Shown here one piece after another: positions 40,045-49,669 of a DNA stretch of 64,000 bases. The notes beneath the pieces are model-generated. The model worked only from the letters and a program-made list of their open reading frames with translations. It was not told where the DNA came from and ran no database searches. The position numbers were made by a program, and so were the translations under genes. Within the stretch, counting starts at the first letter, position 1. Each line of letters starts with the position of its first letter. The DNA comes from JAHEFU01 sp041395205 (GTDB lineage Bacteria > 4484-113 > JAFGCY01). The stretch is from positions 1 through 64,000 of the forward strand of contig JAWLAZ010000002.1 of assembly GCA_041395205.1 (NCBI GenBank), written 5' to 3'.

Positions 40045-43000
40045 TCCGCAGCACAATTCTCATCACCTTGTTCGTGCTGCTGCTCAGCGTGGTTGCCAAT
40101 GCCACCGTCCGCCCGCCGGATGAATGGTTCGACAGCCCTGACAAGCTGAAACTCTGGGAGGAGATGTACCCGGTCCTCAACGACTGGGAGTTCGGCCCCC
40201 AGCCGCCGCTGGGCGGGTCTGCGCTGGAGCGTTTCGACGGAATCCGCAAGTACCTCGGCTTTGACCGTGACGGCATTGCCGCCGCTGAAGGCCTGGAGCG
40301 CGGCAGTGCCGGGACCCAGCGCTTCGACCTGAACCTAGACGGCATGATCGACCATTTCGACCTGCTCGAACTGGGTTACGAGGTCGCCGCTGAGAACAAG
40401 GGCACGAGCATCGCCCCGCCGGAGGGCACCAACCAGTGGATGGTGCTGCGCGCCGACTTTCAGGACCAGAGCGCCAACTACGGCACCTACGACGTCGACT
40501 ACTTCAATGAGCGCTTCTTCTCGCTCGGCACCGCGCCGAAGCCCAGCATCAATGACTACTACCAGGAGACCAGCTACGGCAAGCTGGCGATCAACGGCAC
40601 GGTGGACACCTCCGGCAGCGGCGGCGACGGCTGGTACAGGGGTGAGCATGACAAGCAGTGGTACATTGACAACGGCGGACGCTGGCTCGTGAAGGAGGCC
40701 GTGCTCAACGCCGACCCCTTCGTGGACTTCAGCGACTTCGACGTGGACGGCGACGGCTACGTCGACACCGTGCTCTGCTACTACCCGAACACCGTCTTCA
40801 GCGGGGGCCTCTGGCCTCACCGCTCCAGCGGTCTGAACATCCACGTGGACGGCGTGATCGTCGACAGCTATTTCATCTCCGGCTACAACACTGGCAATGA
40901 CAGCCACACGATGGTGATCGCCGCGCATGAGTACGGCCACATCCTCGGCCTGCCGGACCTCTACGACGTCAACGGCGGCAGTGCCGGGATGGGAGTCTGG
41001 AGCCTGATGGCCTACAACTATGACAACGGCCAGAAGCCGCCGAGCCTTGACCCCTGGTGCAAGTGCCAGCTGGGCTGGGTGGAAGCGAAGAACATCACGG
41101 AGAACCAGGTGGGCTACAGCCTGCCCTACTACCAGGACAATCCGGAGGTGCTGAGGGTCTGGACCAACGGCCAGACCGAGGACCAGTACTTCCTGATGGC
41201 CAATTACCGCAGGCTCGGCACGGATGCCAACCGCCCGGGTGAGGGCCTGCTGCTGCTGCACATCGACGAGACCCGTGCCGGTGGCAACGGCGACAATGCC
41301 GACGAGGACCGCAAGCATGTCGACGTGGAGAGCGCCCGCGGCTATGAGAATCCCAACCTCACGAATCCCAAGGATCCGCTGGACAACGGCAACAACGGAC
41401 ATGCCAACGACCTGTTCTTCGCCGGCAACTCAGACACGGACTACACGGGGATCTTTGACGACACGTCAAACCCCTTCAGCCGCAACTACCCGAACCCCGG
41501 CGCCAACACCTTCATCAGCCTCAGCAACATCTCGGCACCGGGCAACAACATGACCCTCGACATCACCGTGGAGACCGCCACTGCGCCCACGGTGGCAATC
41601 ACCAGCCACAGTGACGGCGACAGCGTGAGCGGCACGATCAATGTCACGGCCACCGCAAGCGCGACCGCCGGGCGCAGCATCGACCATGTGGACTTCTACC
41701 TCAACGGTGCCTTCTACGGTGCGGACAGCACTGACCCCTATGAACTGGCGATCGACACCCGCGGTGTCTACGATGGCAACGCCCGGCTGCTGAAGGCAGT
41801 GGCCGTGGATGACCAGGGCGAGATCGACACCGACGGCAAGCTGCTGGATCTCAGCAACAGCCCGGAGAGCTTCCCGCTGACGGAGGGCTTTGAAGCAGGC
41901 GTGGGTGCCTGGGCCAGCTACAACCTCAATGGCGACCGCTTCTGGCAGGCCAAGAACACCGGCTCCTCAGGCAGCTGGAGCGCCGGGATCGGCAGCGAGG
42001 GCAGCGGCTATGACTACAACGAGCATGACGCACTGGTCAGCCCGCGCATCGACCTGACGGGCAGCACCCATCCCATTGCCCGCTACCAGCACCGCCACAA
42101 TGTCAGTGCCGGTGAGAATACCTGCAAGGTCTTCGTCACCGCTGACGAGGGAGTGACGCTGACGCCGCTGGCCAGCTACACCGGCAGTTCCCTGAGCTGG
42201 CACCCCGGGGCCGTGGACCTGCTGCCCTGGGCCGGACAGCAGATCCGCATCGTGCTCAGGTTCGACGGCAGCGGCCTCAACAGGCAGAACGGCACCGCCG
42301 GTTGGTGGGTGGATGAGCTGAATGTCCGTGAACTCAGTGCCGCGCCGCAGATCATCTCTATCACCCCCGGCGACGGCTCCACCCTGACCGGCATGGAAAC
42401 CATCACGGTGGATGCTACTGACGACGAAGGTGTGCTGCAGGTGGACTTCCTGATCAACGGCACGGACCTGATCTTCCAGGACTTCAGCGCGCCCTTCACG
42501 ACGGACTGGAACAGCGACTGGCTGTTCAACGGGGCCCAGGGCTTCACGGCGGTGGCCTACGACGGCGATCTGCAGTCCACGAGCCTGACTGTCAACTGGA
42601 CCACCAGCAATGCCGGCCTGCCCCTGCCCTGGAATGAATCCTTCACGGTCAACCCCGTGCCCGCCTGGCGCGTGATTGACGTGAACGGTGAGGGCTACTG
42701 GCACCGCGTCGGCACGGGTGGCTATGGCGGCGGGCCCGGGATGTTCTATGGCAAGGACAGCGGGGACCACGGTGACAACCAGTACGACTGGCTGATCTCC
42801 CCGACCTTCGACTTCCAGGGCATCGTGGATCCGGGGCTTGGCTACCTGCACCACTACGATATCGAACTGGATTATGACTACGGCCGCTGCTATGTGACCA
42901 CGGACCTGAACACCTGGAGCGAGCTGCATGTGTTCACGGGCCTCAATCAGAATGCCTGGCGCGAGGCCGGGGCACGCCTGGACGGCTACCTCGGGCAGAA

Positions 43001-43370
43001 GGTCAAGCTGGCCTGGTTCTTTGAGGCTGACGGCGGCGTGGATGAGCAGGGCTGGTTCGTGGATGAGCCGCAGCTGATCAGCGCGGCCCAGATCTCCACC
43101 GTCACACCGGGCAGCGTGGTCAACGGTGCCAGCATCACGATCAGTGGCAGCGGCTTCGGCAGCAATCCTCCCGAGGACTTCGGCAAGGTCTTCGTGAGCG
43201 GAATCCAGGCCGCGATCACGAGCTGGAACGATACGGAAATCGTCTGCACCGTCCCCGCTGCAGCAGCCAGTGGAAATGTGGTCATTCGTAGAAGAGGGAT
43301 TGATTCAGACGGGTATTCAATTACAATAAAACTGCCGCCGCCATCCCTGACAGGACTGGAGCAGAGATAA
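40041..43370 (+). CDS. Secreted M6 family metalloprotease with dockerin-like loop, cassette 1
   Basis: 1,109 residues. Signal peptide (1-21). Residues 96-107 read DLNLDGMIDHFD followed by LLELGYEV, a textbook dockerin/EF-hand loop. The M6 (immune-inhibitor-A-like) peptidase spans about 130-490, with the zinc site HEYGH at 296-300, the downstream Asp in GLPDLYD, and a calcium segment FDVDGDGYVDTV. Then come two rounds of Ig-like domain plus a jelly-roll/MAM-like domain, and a C-terminal IPT/TIG domain (PGSVVNGASITISGSGFG). It probably cleaves extracellular proteins. The start overlaps the cohesin-like gene by ATGA, so the two are translationally coupled. Confidence 0.88.
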   Translation: MIRSTILITLFVLLLSVVANATVRPPDEWFDSPDKLKLWEEMYPVLNDWEFGPQPPLGGSALERFDGIRKYLGFDRDGIAAAEGLERGSAGTQRFDLNLDGMIDHFDLLELGYEVAAENKGTSIAPPEGTNQWMVLRADFQDQSANYGTYDVDYFNERFFSLGTAPKPSINDYYQETSYGKLAINGTVDTSGSGGDGWYRGEHDKQWYIDNGGRWLVKEAVLNADPFVDFSDFDVDGDGYVDTVLCYYPNTVFSGGLWPHRSSGLNIHVDGVIVDSYFISGYNTGNDSHTMVIAAHEYGHILGLPDLYDVNGGSAGMGVWSLMAYNYDNGQKPPSLDPWCKCQLGWVEAKNITENQVGYSLPYYQDNPEVLRVWTNGQTEDQYFLMANYRRLGTDANRPGEGLLLLHIDETRAGGNGDNADEDRKHVDVESARGYENPNLTNPKDPLDNGNNGHANDLFFAGNSDTDYTGIFDDTSNPFSRNYPNPGANTFISLSNISAPGNNMTLDITVETATAPTVAITSHSDGDSVSGTINVTATASATAGRSIDHVDFYLNGAFYGADSTDPYELAIDTRGVYDGNARLLKAVAVDDQGEIDTDGKLLDLSNSPESFPLTEGFEAGVGAWASYNLNGDRFWQAKNTGSSGSWSAGIGSEGSGYDYNEHDALVSPRIDLTGSTHPIARYQHRHNVSAGENTCKVFVTADEGVTLTPLASYTGSSLSWHPGAVDLLPWAGQQIRIVLRFDGSGLNRQNGTAGWWVDELNVRELSAAPQIISITPGDGSTLTGMETITVDATDDEGVLQVDFLINGTDLIFQDFSAPFTTDWNSDWLFNGAQGFTAVAYDGDLQSTSLTVNWTTSNAGLPLPWNESFTVNPVPAWRVIDVNGEGYWHRVGTGGYGGGPGMFYGKDSGDHGDNQYDWLISPTFDFQGIVDPGLGYLHHYDIELDYDYGRCYVTTDLNTWSELHVFTGLNQNAWREAGARLDGYLGQKVKLAWFFEADGGVDEQGWFVDEPQLISAAQISTVTPGSVVNGASITISGSGFGSNPPEDFGKVFVSGIQAAITSWNDTEIVCTVPAAAASGNVVIRRRGIDSDGYSITIKLPPPSLTGLEQR

Positions 43371-43451
43371 CGCGGCGCATGGTTTGGGCATAGGGCTGGA
43401 CCTCGGGTCCTGCAGATACGGGCCGGATTTTCCATCAGGCAGGTGGTAAGC

Positions 43452-44000
43452 ATGCGTGTGATACATGTACTCGCGGCGGCGGTGCTCGCCGTTGTGCTGT
43501 TCGTGGCCTGCGGCGGAGGCGGCGGGTCGCAGGAGGCCGGCACCCGCCTGGGCCAGCCGCAACCCGCGGAGCAACTCAGCCGCGGCACCCTCAACCTGGC
43601 CATGGACAGCCTGGCCGGCAGTGATGGTACGACCCGCGTGCTGCTGAAGGCCGAGCAGGCCAGTGATCTCTACCAGATCGCCGGCACCCTGCAGTACGAT
43701 CCCGGCCTGTATGAGGTGCTGCTGGTGGAAGCCGGCGGTGGTCTCGGCAGTCCCGATGACAGCTACTTCATCGACGGCGAGGGTACGCCCGGCCGCATCG
43801 ACTTCGCCTATACGCGCCGCTACTTCGGCGCCGGGATCAGCGGTGAGCCCCTGCTGCTGAGCGTCAAGGTCCGGCCGCTGGGCAATTTCAGCCTGAGCGA
43901 CTTCCGCCTCGACACCAGCGCTGGCAGCTACCGCCTGCGCGACAGCCAGAAGCGGGACATGGAGTTCACGGTTCAGGGACGGGAGGTCGGCAATGAATAG
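43452..44000 (+). CDS. Cohesin-like lipoprotein, cassette 2
   Basis: A 182-residue paralogue of 39502-40044. Signal peptide with lipobox FVAC, Gly/Ser linker, then the same fold: LLKAEQASDLYQIAGTLQYDPGLYEVLLVEAGGGLG, RIDFAYTRRYFG, LLSVKVRPLGNFSLSDFRL, and the closing RLRDSQKRDMEF that matches RLRDSQRREL in copy 1. ATG 43452 follows AGGTGG. It overlaps the next gene by 8 nt. The spacing of 81 bp from cassette 1, without a terminator, suggests one long transcript. Confidence 0.72.
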   Translation: MRVIHVLAAAVLAVVLFVACGGGGGSQEAGTRLGQPQPAEQLSRGTLNLAMDSLAGSDGTTRVLLKAEQASDLYQIAGTLQYDPGLYEVLLVEAGGGLGSPDDSYFIDGEGTPGRIDFAYTRRYFGAGISGEPLLLSVKVRPLGNFSLSDFRLDTSAGSYRLRDSQKRDMEFTVQGREVGNE

Positions 44001-47000
44001 GCTTCCCATTGCAGTGATCCTGCTGATCCTCGCCCTGAGCAGCACCGCGCTGGCGACCGTCCGTCCCCCGGATGAATGGCTGCGCAGCGCTGACAACCGC
44101 GCCCGCTGGGAGGAGATCTTCCCGCAGCTCAATGAAATGGAATTCGGCGAGACCGATCCCCTGCCCGGCCCCGGCGTGACCCGCCCCTCCGACCTGCGCC
44201 CCCATCTCGGCCGCAGCGTCAGTGAGGCTTCCGAGGCCAGCGTGGAAGGCCGCAGCCTGGACCTGAACCTCGACGGCGTGATCAACCACTTCGACCTGCT
44301 GGAGCTGGGCTATGAGGTGGAGCGCACCACGCGTACGACGAGCATCGCACCCTCCGAGGGCACAGCCCAGTGGTGCGTGCTGCGTGCCGACTTCAGCGAC
44401 CAGGCCGCCGACTACGGCACCTACGACGTCAACTACTTCGAGGACAAGTTCTTCAACACCGGCGTGACCCCGCCCAGTGCCAACGACTACTACCAGCAGG
44501 TCTCCTACGGCAAGCTGGAGATCGACGGCGCGGTGGCGACGGGCGGCACGGGTGGCGACGGCTGGTACCGCGCCCAGAACAGCAAGGGCTTCTACGATGC
44601 CAGCTCCAACAATGCCCGCAACCTGATCTTCGAAATGGTGATGGCCAGCGATGACGACGTGGACTACAGCCAGTTCGACGTTGACAAGGACGGCTACGTC
44701 GATACCCTGATCGTCTTCTACGCCGGTCCCGTCATCTTCGGCGGCGGCCTGCACCCGCACCGCTGGAGCGGTGTGAATGCGCATGTCGACGGCGTGATCG
44801 TGGACAGCTACTTCCTGACCGGCTACGACACCAATGACAGTTACAGCATGGTCATCACCTGCCATGAGTACGGCCACATCCTCGGCCTGCCGGACCTCTA
44901 TGACACGGACTACAGCTCCGAGGGCATGGCGCGCTGGAGCCTGATGGCCAACAACTACGATGACAACCAGCTGATCCCGAGCCCGGACCCCTGGTGCAAG
45001 ATGCAGCTCGGCTGGGTGGAGCCGGTGGTGATCACGGAGAATGTCAACGACTATCCGCTCAACGCCTACGAGACGCATCCCGAGGTGCTGAAGGTCTGGA
45101 CCAACGGCCAGCAGGAGGATGAGTACTTCCTGATCTGCAACATGCAGCAGATCCTCACGGACCAGACCCGCCCCGGCTCCGGCCTGCTGGTGCTGCACTG
45201 CGACGATTCACGCAGCAACAACACGAATGAGTACCGCAAGTGGGTGGATGTGGAAAGCGCGCGCGGCCTGGATGATCCGGGCAGCACGCAGCCGCGCGAT
45301 CCGATTGACAACGGCAGCGGCGGGCACTTCAACGATCTCTGGTATTTGGGCAACACCGATCCGGACTTCACCGGTGAATTCAGCGGTGCGAGCAACCCGA
45401 CGAGCAACAACTATCCCGCGCCGGGCAGCGGCACCAGCGTACGGCTTTCGGACTTCTCCGCGAGCGCTGCCGTGATGACGCTCGACATCGAGGTCACGAG
45501 TGCCAACGCCCCCACGGTGGCAATCACCAGCCACGTGGAGAATGACAACGAGAGCTTCGAGATGACCGCCACGGCGGATGCCACTGCGGCCGGCGGGCGC
45601 AGCATTGACCGCGTGGAGTTCTACCTCAACGGTGCCTACTACGGTGCGGACAGCACTGCGCCGTACGAACTGACCTTCCTGACAACCGGCGTCTATGACG
45701 GCCTGCGGCCGCTGAAGGCCATCGCCGTGGATGACCAGGGCGAAATCGCCACCGACAGCGTGAACATCAACATCAGCAATGCGCCCGCGAGCTACCCCTG
45801 GACTGAGGAATTCGGGCTGGGCATCTCCCCCTGGGCCTCCTACAGCTTCGGCGGCACCCGCCGCTGGGAGGACAAGTCCGTCAACGTCAGTCCCGACTAC
45901 AGCGCCGGTGTCGGTGCGGAGAACGGCGGCTATGACCGCAATGAGCACGACCTGCTCGTCAGCCCCGCGATCGACATGACCGGGGCCGGCTCGCCGATCG
46001 TGCGCTGGTACCAGCGCTACAACGTCTCCAGCGGTGAGAACACCGCCAAGCTGCTGATCACGACCGACGACGGTGCCAACTGGGATACGCTGGCGAGCTA
46101 CACCGGCAACAACCTGAACTGGCATGTGGTCAGTGCGGACCTCAGTGCCTATGCCGGCCTGACGATCCGTCTGGGCTACCGCCTCGACAGTTCATCCCTG
46201 AACTGGATCGGCAACGGCACCGGCGGCTTCTGGATTGACGACGTGACCGTCAAGGAACAGAGCGCTCCGCCGCAGATCCTCAGCGTGACTCCCGCTGACG
46301 GCGAGATCCTGAGCGGGCTGGAGACGATCACCGTGGATGCCACTGACGACGAGGCGATCTCCAGCGTGCAGTTCATCCTGGACGGCACGACCCTGGCAAC
46401 CGACACAACCGCGCCCTTCAGCACGCAGTGGAACAGCGACCTGGTGTTCGACCAGGCGGTGCAGTTCACGGCCATCGCCACTGACACCGACGGCCAGAGC
46501 GTGAGCCTGGACCTTGACTGGACGACCTTCAACCCCGGTCTGGCCCTGCCCTGGAACGAGGACTGGGAGGGTGCGGTTGAGCCCTTCTGGTACATCGAGA
46601 ACCAGGGCGGCGCGGGCTTCTGGCACGCGCGCGCCGGCCAGGGCTTCGGCGGGACCACGGCGATGTTCTTCGGGCGTGACACCCAGAACTACGGCCGCTT
46701 CCAGGGTGACAGCCTGGTCAGCCCGACCCTCCTGATTGACAACGTGACGACCCCCGGGCTCGGGATGCTGCACCACTACGACATGGGAGATGCCGACGAC
46801 TTCTGCATCATCTATGCCACGACGGACTTCGGCACCTGGACCGAGCTGGCGGCCTTCAACAGCCTCAACCAGCCGGACTGGCGCGCGGACGGCCTGCTGC
46901 TGAGCGACTGGATGGGCGAGCGCATCAAGCTCAACTGGTACTTCTTCAGTGACTTCAACAACCACGGAGACGGCTACTGGCTGGATGACGTGACCGTGCG

Positions 47001-47295
47001 CGAAGCGCCGCACATCGATTCAGTCAGTCCGGGCGTGCTGCACGAAGGTGACAGCGTGACGGTGACCGGTACGAACTTCGGCAATGACGTGCCGAATGAA
47101 TTCGCCACGCTGCTGTTCGGCAGTGCTGCGGCGTCAATCGTGAGCTGGACTTCCACGGAGATCCAGGCCACGGTGCCCGCCGGGGCGACCGGCACGGTGC
47201 AGGTGCTCAGCCGGGGCATCCCCAGCAACACCCATCAGGTGGTTGTGAGGATGCCCGCGCCGACGCTGACCGACATCGGCACGGCGACCAACTAG
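43993..47295 (+). CDS. Secreted M6 family metalloprotease with dockerin-like loop, cassette 2
   Basis: 1,100 residues, a full-length paralogue of 40041-43370 with the same order: signal peptide, calcium loop DLNLDGVINHFD at 90-101 plus LLELGYEV, M6 peptidase with HEYGH at 291-295 and GLPDLYD, calcium segment FDVDKDGYVDTL, two Ig-like plus jelly-roll pairs, IPT/TIG domain (SPGVLHEGDSVTVTGTNFG). The catalytic motif is intact in both copies, so both are probably active. The main differences lie in the linker after the signal peptide. The calcium loop and the region around the zinc site are the most conserved parts by eye. Confidence 0.88.
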   Translation: MNRLPIAVILLILALSSTALATVRPPDEWLRSADNRARWEEIFPQLNEMEFGETDPLPGPGVTRPSDLRPHLGRSVSEASEASVEGRSLDLNLDGVINHFDLLELGYEVERTTRTTSIAPSEGTAQWCVLRADFSDQAADYGTYDVNYFEDKFFNTGVTPPSANDYYQQVSYGKLEIDGAVATGGTGGDGWYRAQNSKGFYDASSNNARNLIFEMVMASDDDVDYSQFDVDKDGYVDTLIVFYAGPVIFGGGLHPHRWSGVNAHVDGVIVDSYFLTGYDTNDSYSMVITCHEYGHILGLPDLYDTDYSSEGMARWSLMANNYDDNQLIPSPDPWCKMQLGWVEPVVITENVNDYPLNAYETHPEVLKVWTNGQQEDEYFLICNMQQILTDQTRPGSGLLVLHCDDSRSNNTNEYRKWVDVESARGLDDPGSTQPRDPIDNGSGGHFNDLWYLGNTDPDFTGEFSGASNPTSNNYPAPGSGTSVRLSDFSASAAVMTLDIEVTSANAPTVAITSHVENDNESFEMTATADATAAGGRSIDRVEFYLNGAYYGADSTAPYELTFLTTGVYDGLRPLKAIAVDDQGEIATDSVNINISNAPASYPWTEEFGLGISPWASYSFGGTRRWEDKSVNVSPDYSAGVGAENGGYDRNEHDLLVSPAIDMTGAGSPIVRWYQRYNVSSGENTAKLLITTDDGANWDTLASYTGNNLNWHVVSADLSAYAGLTIRLGYRLDSSSLNWIGNGTGGFWIDDVTVKEQSAPPQILSVTPADGEILSGLETITVDATDDEAISSVQFILDGTTLATDTTAPFSTQWNSDLVFDQAVQFTAIATDTDGQSVSLDLDWTTFNPGLALPWNEDWEGAVEPFWYIENQGGAGFWHARAGQGFGGTTAMFFGRDTQNYGRFQGDSLVSPTLLIDNVTTPGLGMLHHYDMGDADDFCIIYATTDFGTWTELAAFNSLNQPDWRADGLLLSDWMGERIKLNWYFFSDFNNHGDGYWLDDVTVREAPHIDSVSPGVLHEGDSVTVTGTNFGNDVPNEFATLLFGSAAASIVSWTSTEIQATVPAGATGTVQVLSRGIPSNTHQVVVRMPAPTLTDIGTATN

Positions 47296-47325
47296 GAGTG
47301 AATTGACAACGGGCCGGGCCCGCCT

Positions 47326-48264
47326 TCAGCAGTACTCGTAGGTACCGCGGATGGAGGCGAGGTCCGGCTCGTTCTGTTCAGTCAGATACTTCTCAAGCCC
47401 CTGCTGCACATCCAGCGGCAGGCGCGGGTTCATGAACAGCCCGGTGCCGAGCTGGATCGCCGTGGCCCCCGCGAGGATGTGCTGGATCGCACTGTCCGCA
47501 TCCCAGATCCCGCCGCAGCCGACGATCGGGTAGTCCTTCATCGCCCTGTGCACGCGCCAGATGTGGTAGAGCACGGCAGGCAGGATCGCCGCGCCTGACA
47601 AGCCCGCGCTCGGGCGGCCGAGATTGCTCTTCCTCGTGCGGATGTCAATGCTGATCCCGTTGAGTGTATTGCTGATCGTGATGCTGTCCGCACCGCTCTC
47701 CCGTGAAGCCTCGGCATAGGGCAGCATGTCCGTCACGTTCGGCGTCATCTTGCTTACGATCAGCTGCTCCGTCTCCGCGCGGCAGGCGCGAGTCACTGCG
47801 CGCAGCACATCCAGGTCAGTGGCGAAGGTCGTGCCGCTGTCGACGTTCGGGCAGCTCAGGTCCAGCTCGAAGCCGATCATCCCACCCTGCCCCTGCTCCT
47901 CGCAGTGCCGCTGCACACGGCGCACGAGCTCGGCGAATTCGTCGACGGTATGCCCGACGACGTTGACGATGTAGCTGTAGCCCAGCTGATTGATGCGCGG
48001 CAGCACCTCACCGAGCAGCACATCCACGCCGGGGTTCTGCAGGCCGATGCAGTTGAGCAGGCCCGCGGGCGTCTCACGCAGGCGCGGGGCCTCGTTGCCA
48101 AGCCGCGGGTTGACGCTCACCGCCTTGGTGATCACGCCGCCGAAGCTGGCCGGATGGACGATCGGGAGGTATTCCTCGCCGTAGCCGCAGCAGCCGCTGG
48201 CCAGCAGGATCGGGTCCCGGAGGACTGTGCCGCGCGGCAGCCTGGTCTCGAGTGACGGGCTCAT
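47326..48264 (-). CDS. pyrD: Dihydroorotate dehydrogenase, class 1
   Basis: A 312-residue class 1 dihydroorotate dehydrogenase (FMN), the fourth step of UMP synthesis. Visible: PILLASGCCGYGEEYLPIVH, GGVITKAVSVNPRLGNEAPRL, NCIGLQNPGVD, the catalytic-loop FELDLSCPNVDSG with the active-site Cys, SKMTPNVTDM, and the FMN-phosphate site VGCGGIWDADSAIQHILAGATAIQLGTGLF. It resembles the 1B (NAD-linked) group, but no pyrK is adjacent. The start ATG 48264 lies near an AT-rich CATTAT; no Shine-Dalgarno sequence is seen. Confidence 0.93.
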   Translation of the reverse strand: MSPSLETRLPRGTVLRDPILLASGCCGYGEEYLPIVHPASFGGVITKAVSVNPRLGNEAPRLRETPAGLLNCIGLQNPGVDVLLGEVLPRINQLGYSYIVNVVGHTVDEFAELVRRVQRHCEEQGQGGMIGFELDLSCPNVDSGTTFATDLDVLRAVTRACRAETEQLIVSKMTPNVTDMLPYAEASRESGADSITISNTLNGISIDIRTRKSNLGRPSAGLSGAAILPAVLYHIWRVHRAMKDYPIVGCGGIWDADSAIQHILAGATAIQLGTGLFMNPRLPLDVQQGLEKYLTEQNEPDLASIRGTYEYC

Positions 48265-48302
48265 GCGCGGATAATGTTAGCAGCCATTCACTGCCATCAG
48301 CT

Positions 48303-48806
48303 TCAGCTGATGTCGCTGCGCAGCACGGCCACGCCCCCGCTGACGCCGAGGTACTTGCCGATGTAGGCCAGGCGCGTACACTTGATCAGCGACTGGTATT
48401 CATCATGCCCCTGCCAGACATGGAAGGTCAGCACGCCACGGCTGATCTCACGCAGCCAGTGCCGCAGCTGCTCATTGTTCTCCACCGCCTCGCGCACGCG
48501 CTGGCTCAGCCAGTCCAGCTGGCTGGCGACGTCGGCGCGGATGATCAGCGTGTCCTCCAGGTTGCGCAGGGACTGCCAGACGCGCTCCTGGCTTTCGTCG
48601 AGGTCCATGTCGGCCACGAACATCCCGGCTTCGTCGTAGTTCAGTTCACCTTCGAGGTAACGCTCCAGCACGCTTTCGAAGAGCTGGCTGACACCGGGCG
48701 CCAGGCGCTCGCGCTCATCGCGCAGGCCCTCCATGCGGCCGCGCAGTTCACTGTCCCGTGTGCGGGGGCTGTTGTCCATGAAGTCATCTTCAGTAAAGGG
48801 GCTCAT
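48303..48806 (-). CDS. Likely anti-sigma factor of the adjacent ECF sigma
   Basis: A 167-residue cytoplasmic protein overlapping the sigma gene by ATGA. The segment SQLFESVLERYLEGELNYDEAGMFVADMDLDESQERVW resembles the N-terminal fold of anti-sigma factors (a helix followed by a Y-L-x-G-E-L turn) but lacks the zinc ligands HxxxCxxC. There is no transmembrane segment. ATG 48806 has GGAGG 6 nt upstream and gives the ATGA overlap; the ATG at 48812 sits right on the ribosome site. The anti-sigma role is inferred from coupling and pattern. Confidence 0.6.
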   Translation of the reverse strand: MSPFTEDDFMDNSPRTRDSELRGRMEGLRDERERLAPGVSQLFESVLERYLEGELNYDEAGMFVADMDLDESQERVWQSLRNLEDTLIIRADVASQLDWLSQRVREAVENNEQLRHWLREISRGVLTFHVWQGHDEYQSLIKCTRLAYIGKYLGVSGGVAVLRSDIS

Positions 48807-49420
48807 TGCCATCCTCCCTGCCCGGTAAGCTCCATCAGCTTCTGCCGGGCGCGTCTCAGGTGTGTGCGGACCGTGTTCAGCGGAATGTCCTGGATCCTCG
48901 CGATCTCCTCATAGGAGAGCTCCTGCAGGTAGTACAGGTTCAGCACCGCCCGGTAGTGTTCCGGGAGCTGTGCGAGGATCTGATCAAGGCTGCGGCGCAT
49001 GTCCTGCCGTTCATACTCCTCAGCCGGTTCCGAGCCGCCGGCGATGCGCTGGCTGATCGGGACGCTGTCATCAGCATTGTCATCAATGCTCGTGCTCTTG
49101 AGTTTCGCCGCCTTGCTGCGCAGGTAGCTGATCGCGTGGTTGCGCGCCAGGCGGAAGATCCATGAGCTGAAGCTGCTCATGAACTGGTAGGTGTCCATCT
49201 TGCGATAGGCGCGGATGAAGGACTCCTGCACCAGGTCGGGGATCAGGCTCTTGTTGTCGATCACCCCGTCGATCGCCGCCCAGACGATGCGCCGGTGGCG
49301 CTCCACCAGGCGGTCGTAGTCCGACCAGTCGCCGGCCTGGCAGCGGCGGATGATCGCTTCATCGGAGAAGCGGTCCTCCATTGCCCTTGCTTCTGCACTC
49401 TGTGCTGGGGACTCATTCAT
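48803..49420 (-). CDS. ECF-type RNA polymerase sigma factor
   Basis: A 205-residue sigma-70-family factor. Region 2: DYDRLVERHRRIVWAAIDGVIDNKSLIPDLVQESFIRAYRKMDTY and SSWIFRLARNHAISYLRSK. Region 4: LPEHYRAVLNLYYLQELSYEEIARIQDIPLNTVRTHLRRARQKL, a standard helix-turn-helix. Regions 1.2 and 3 are absent, so it is extracytoplasmic-function type. ATG 49420 is chosen; the frame continues upstream to 49516 without matching residues, and a TATACT box lies about 30 bp before this ATG. It is cotranscribed with the presumed anti-sigma factor; the regulon is unknown. Confidence 0.9.
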   Translation of the reverse strand: MNESPAQSAEARAMEDRFSDEAIIRRCQAGDWSDYDRLVERHRRIVWAAIDGVIDNKSLIPDLVQESFIRAYRKMDTYQFMSSFSSWIFRLARNHAISYLRSKAAKLKSTSIDDNADDSVPISQRIAGGSEPAEEYERQDMRRSLDQILAQLPEHYRAVLNLYYLQELSYEEIARIQDIPLNTVRTHLRRARQKLMELTGQGGWQ

Positions 49421-49669
49421 CGCGGTGTATCCAGGCTCGTGCGCAAGTATAACGGCAGTGTGCTCAACCGGCGGCGGGACCCTGGACATGCTGATATGTA
49501 CGCCCGCAGCGAGCATGCAGTTTCAGCGGCGTCAGTTAAGGACTGGCAATATCCCGGCAAAAAGCCGCTGAGGGCCAGCAGGCCGCGCGGAGAGTGCATA
49601 GAATCTCAGCAGGTACAATGAAGCCCGGACTGACAAACAGTCCAATTATGGCCTGAGGTTTCCAGAATC
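49421..49669. other. Divergent promoter region, no gene seen
   Basis: It separates the sigma factor (minus) from ahcY (plus). On the minus strand TATACT is near 49450. Toward ahcY there is a GCCGCTGAGGGCCAGCAGGCCGC segment with pairing potential, but it does not match the SAH riboswitch consensus as far as I can judge by eye. Confidence 0.4.

Noticed and set aside
49500..49669. SAH riboswitch upstream of ahcY
   Set aside because: A paired segment exists but the conserved SAH-riboswitch core was not found by eye; an Infernal search with the Rfam SAH model would settle it.
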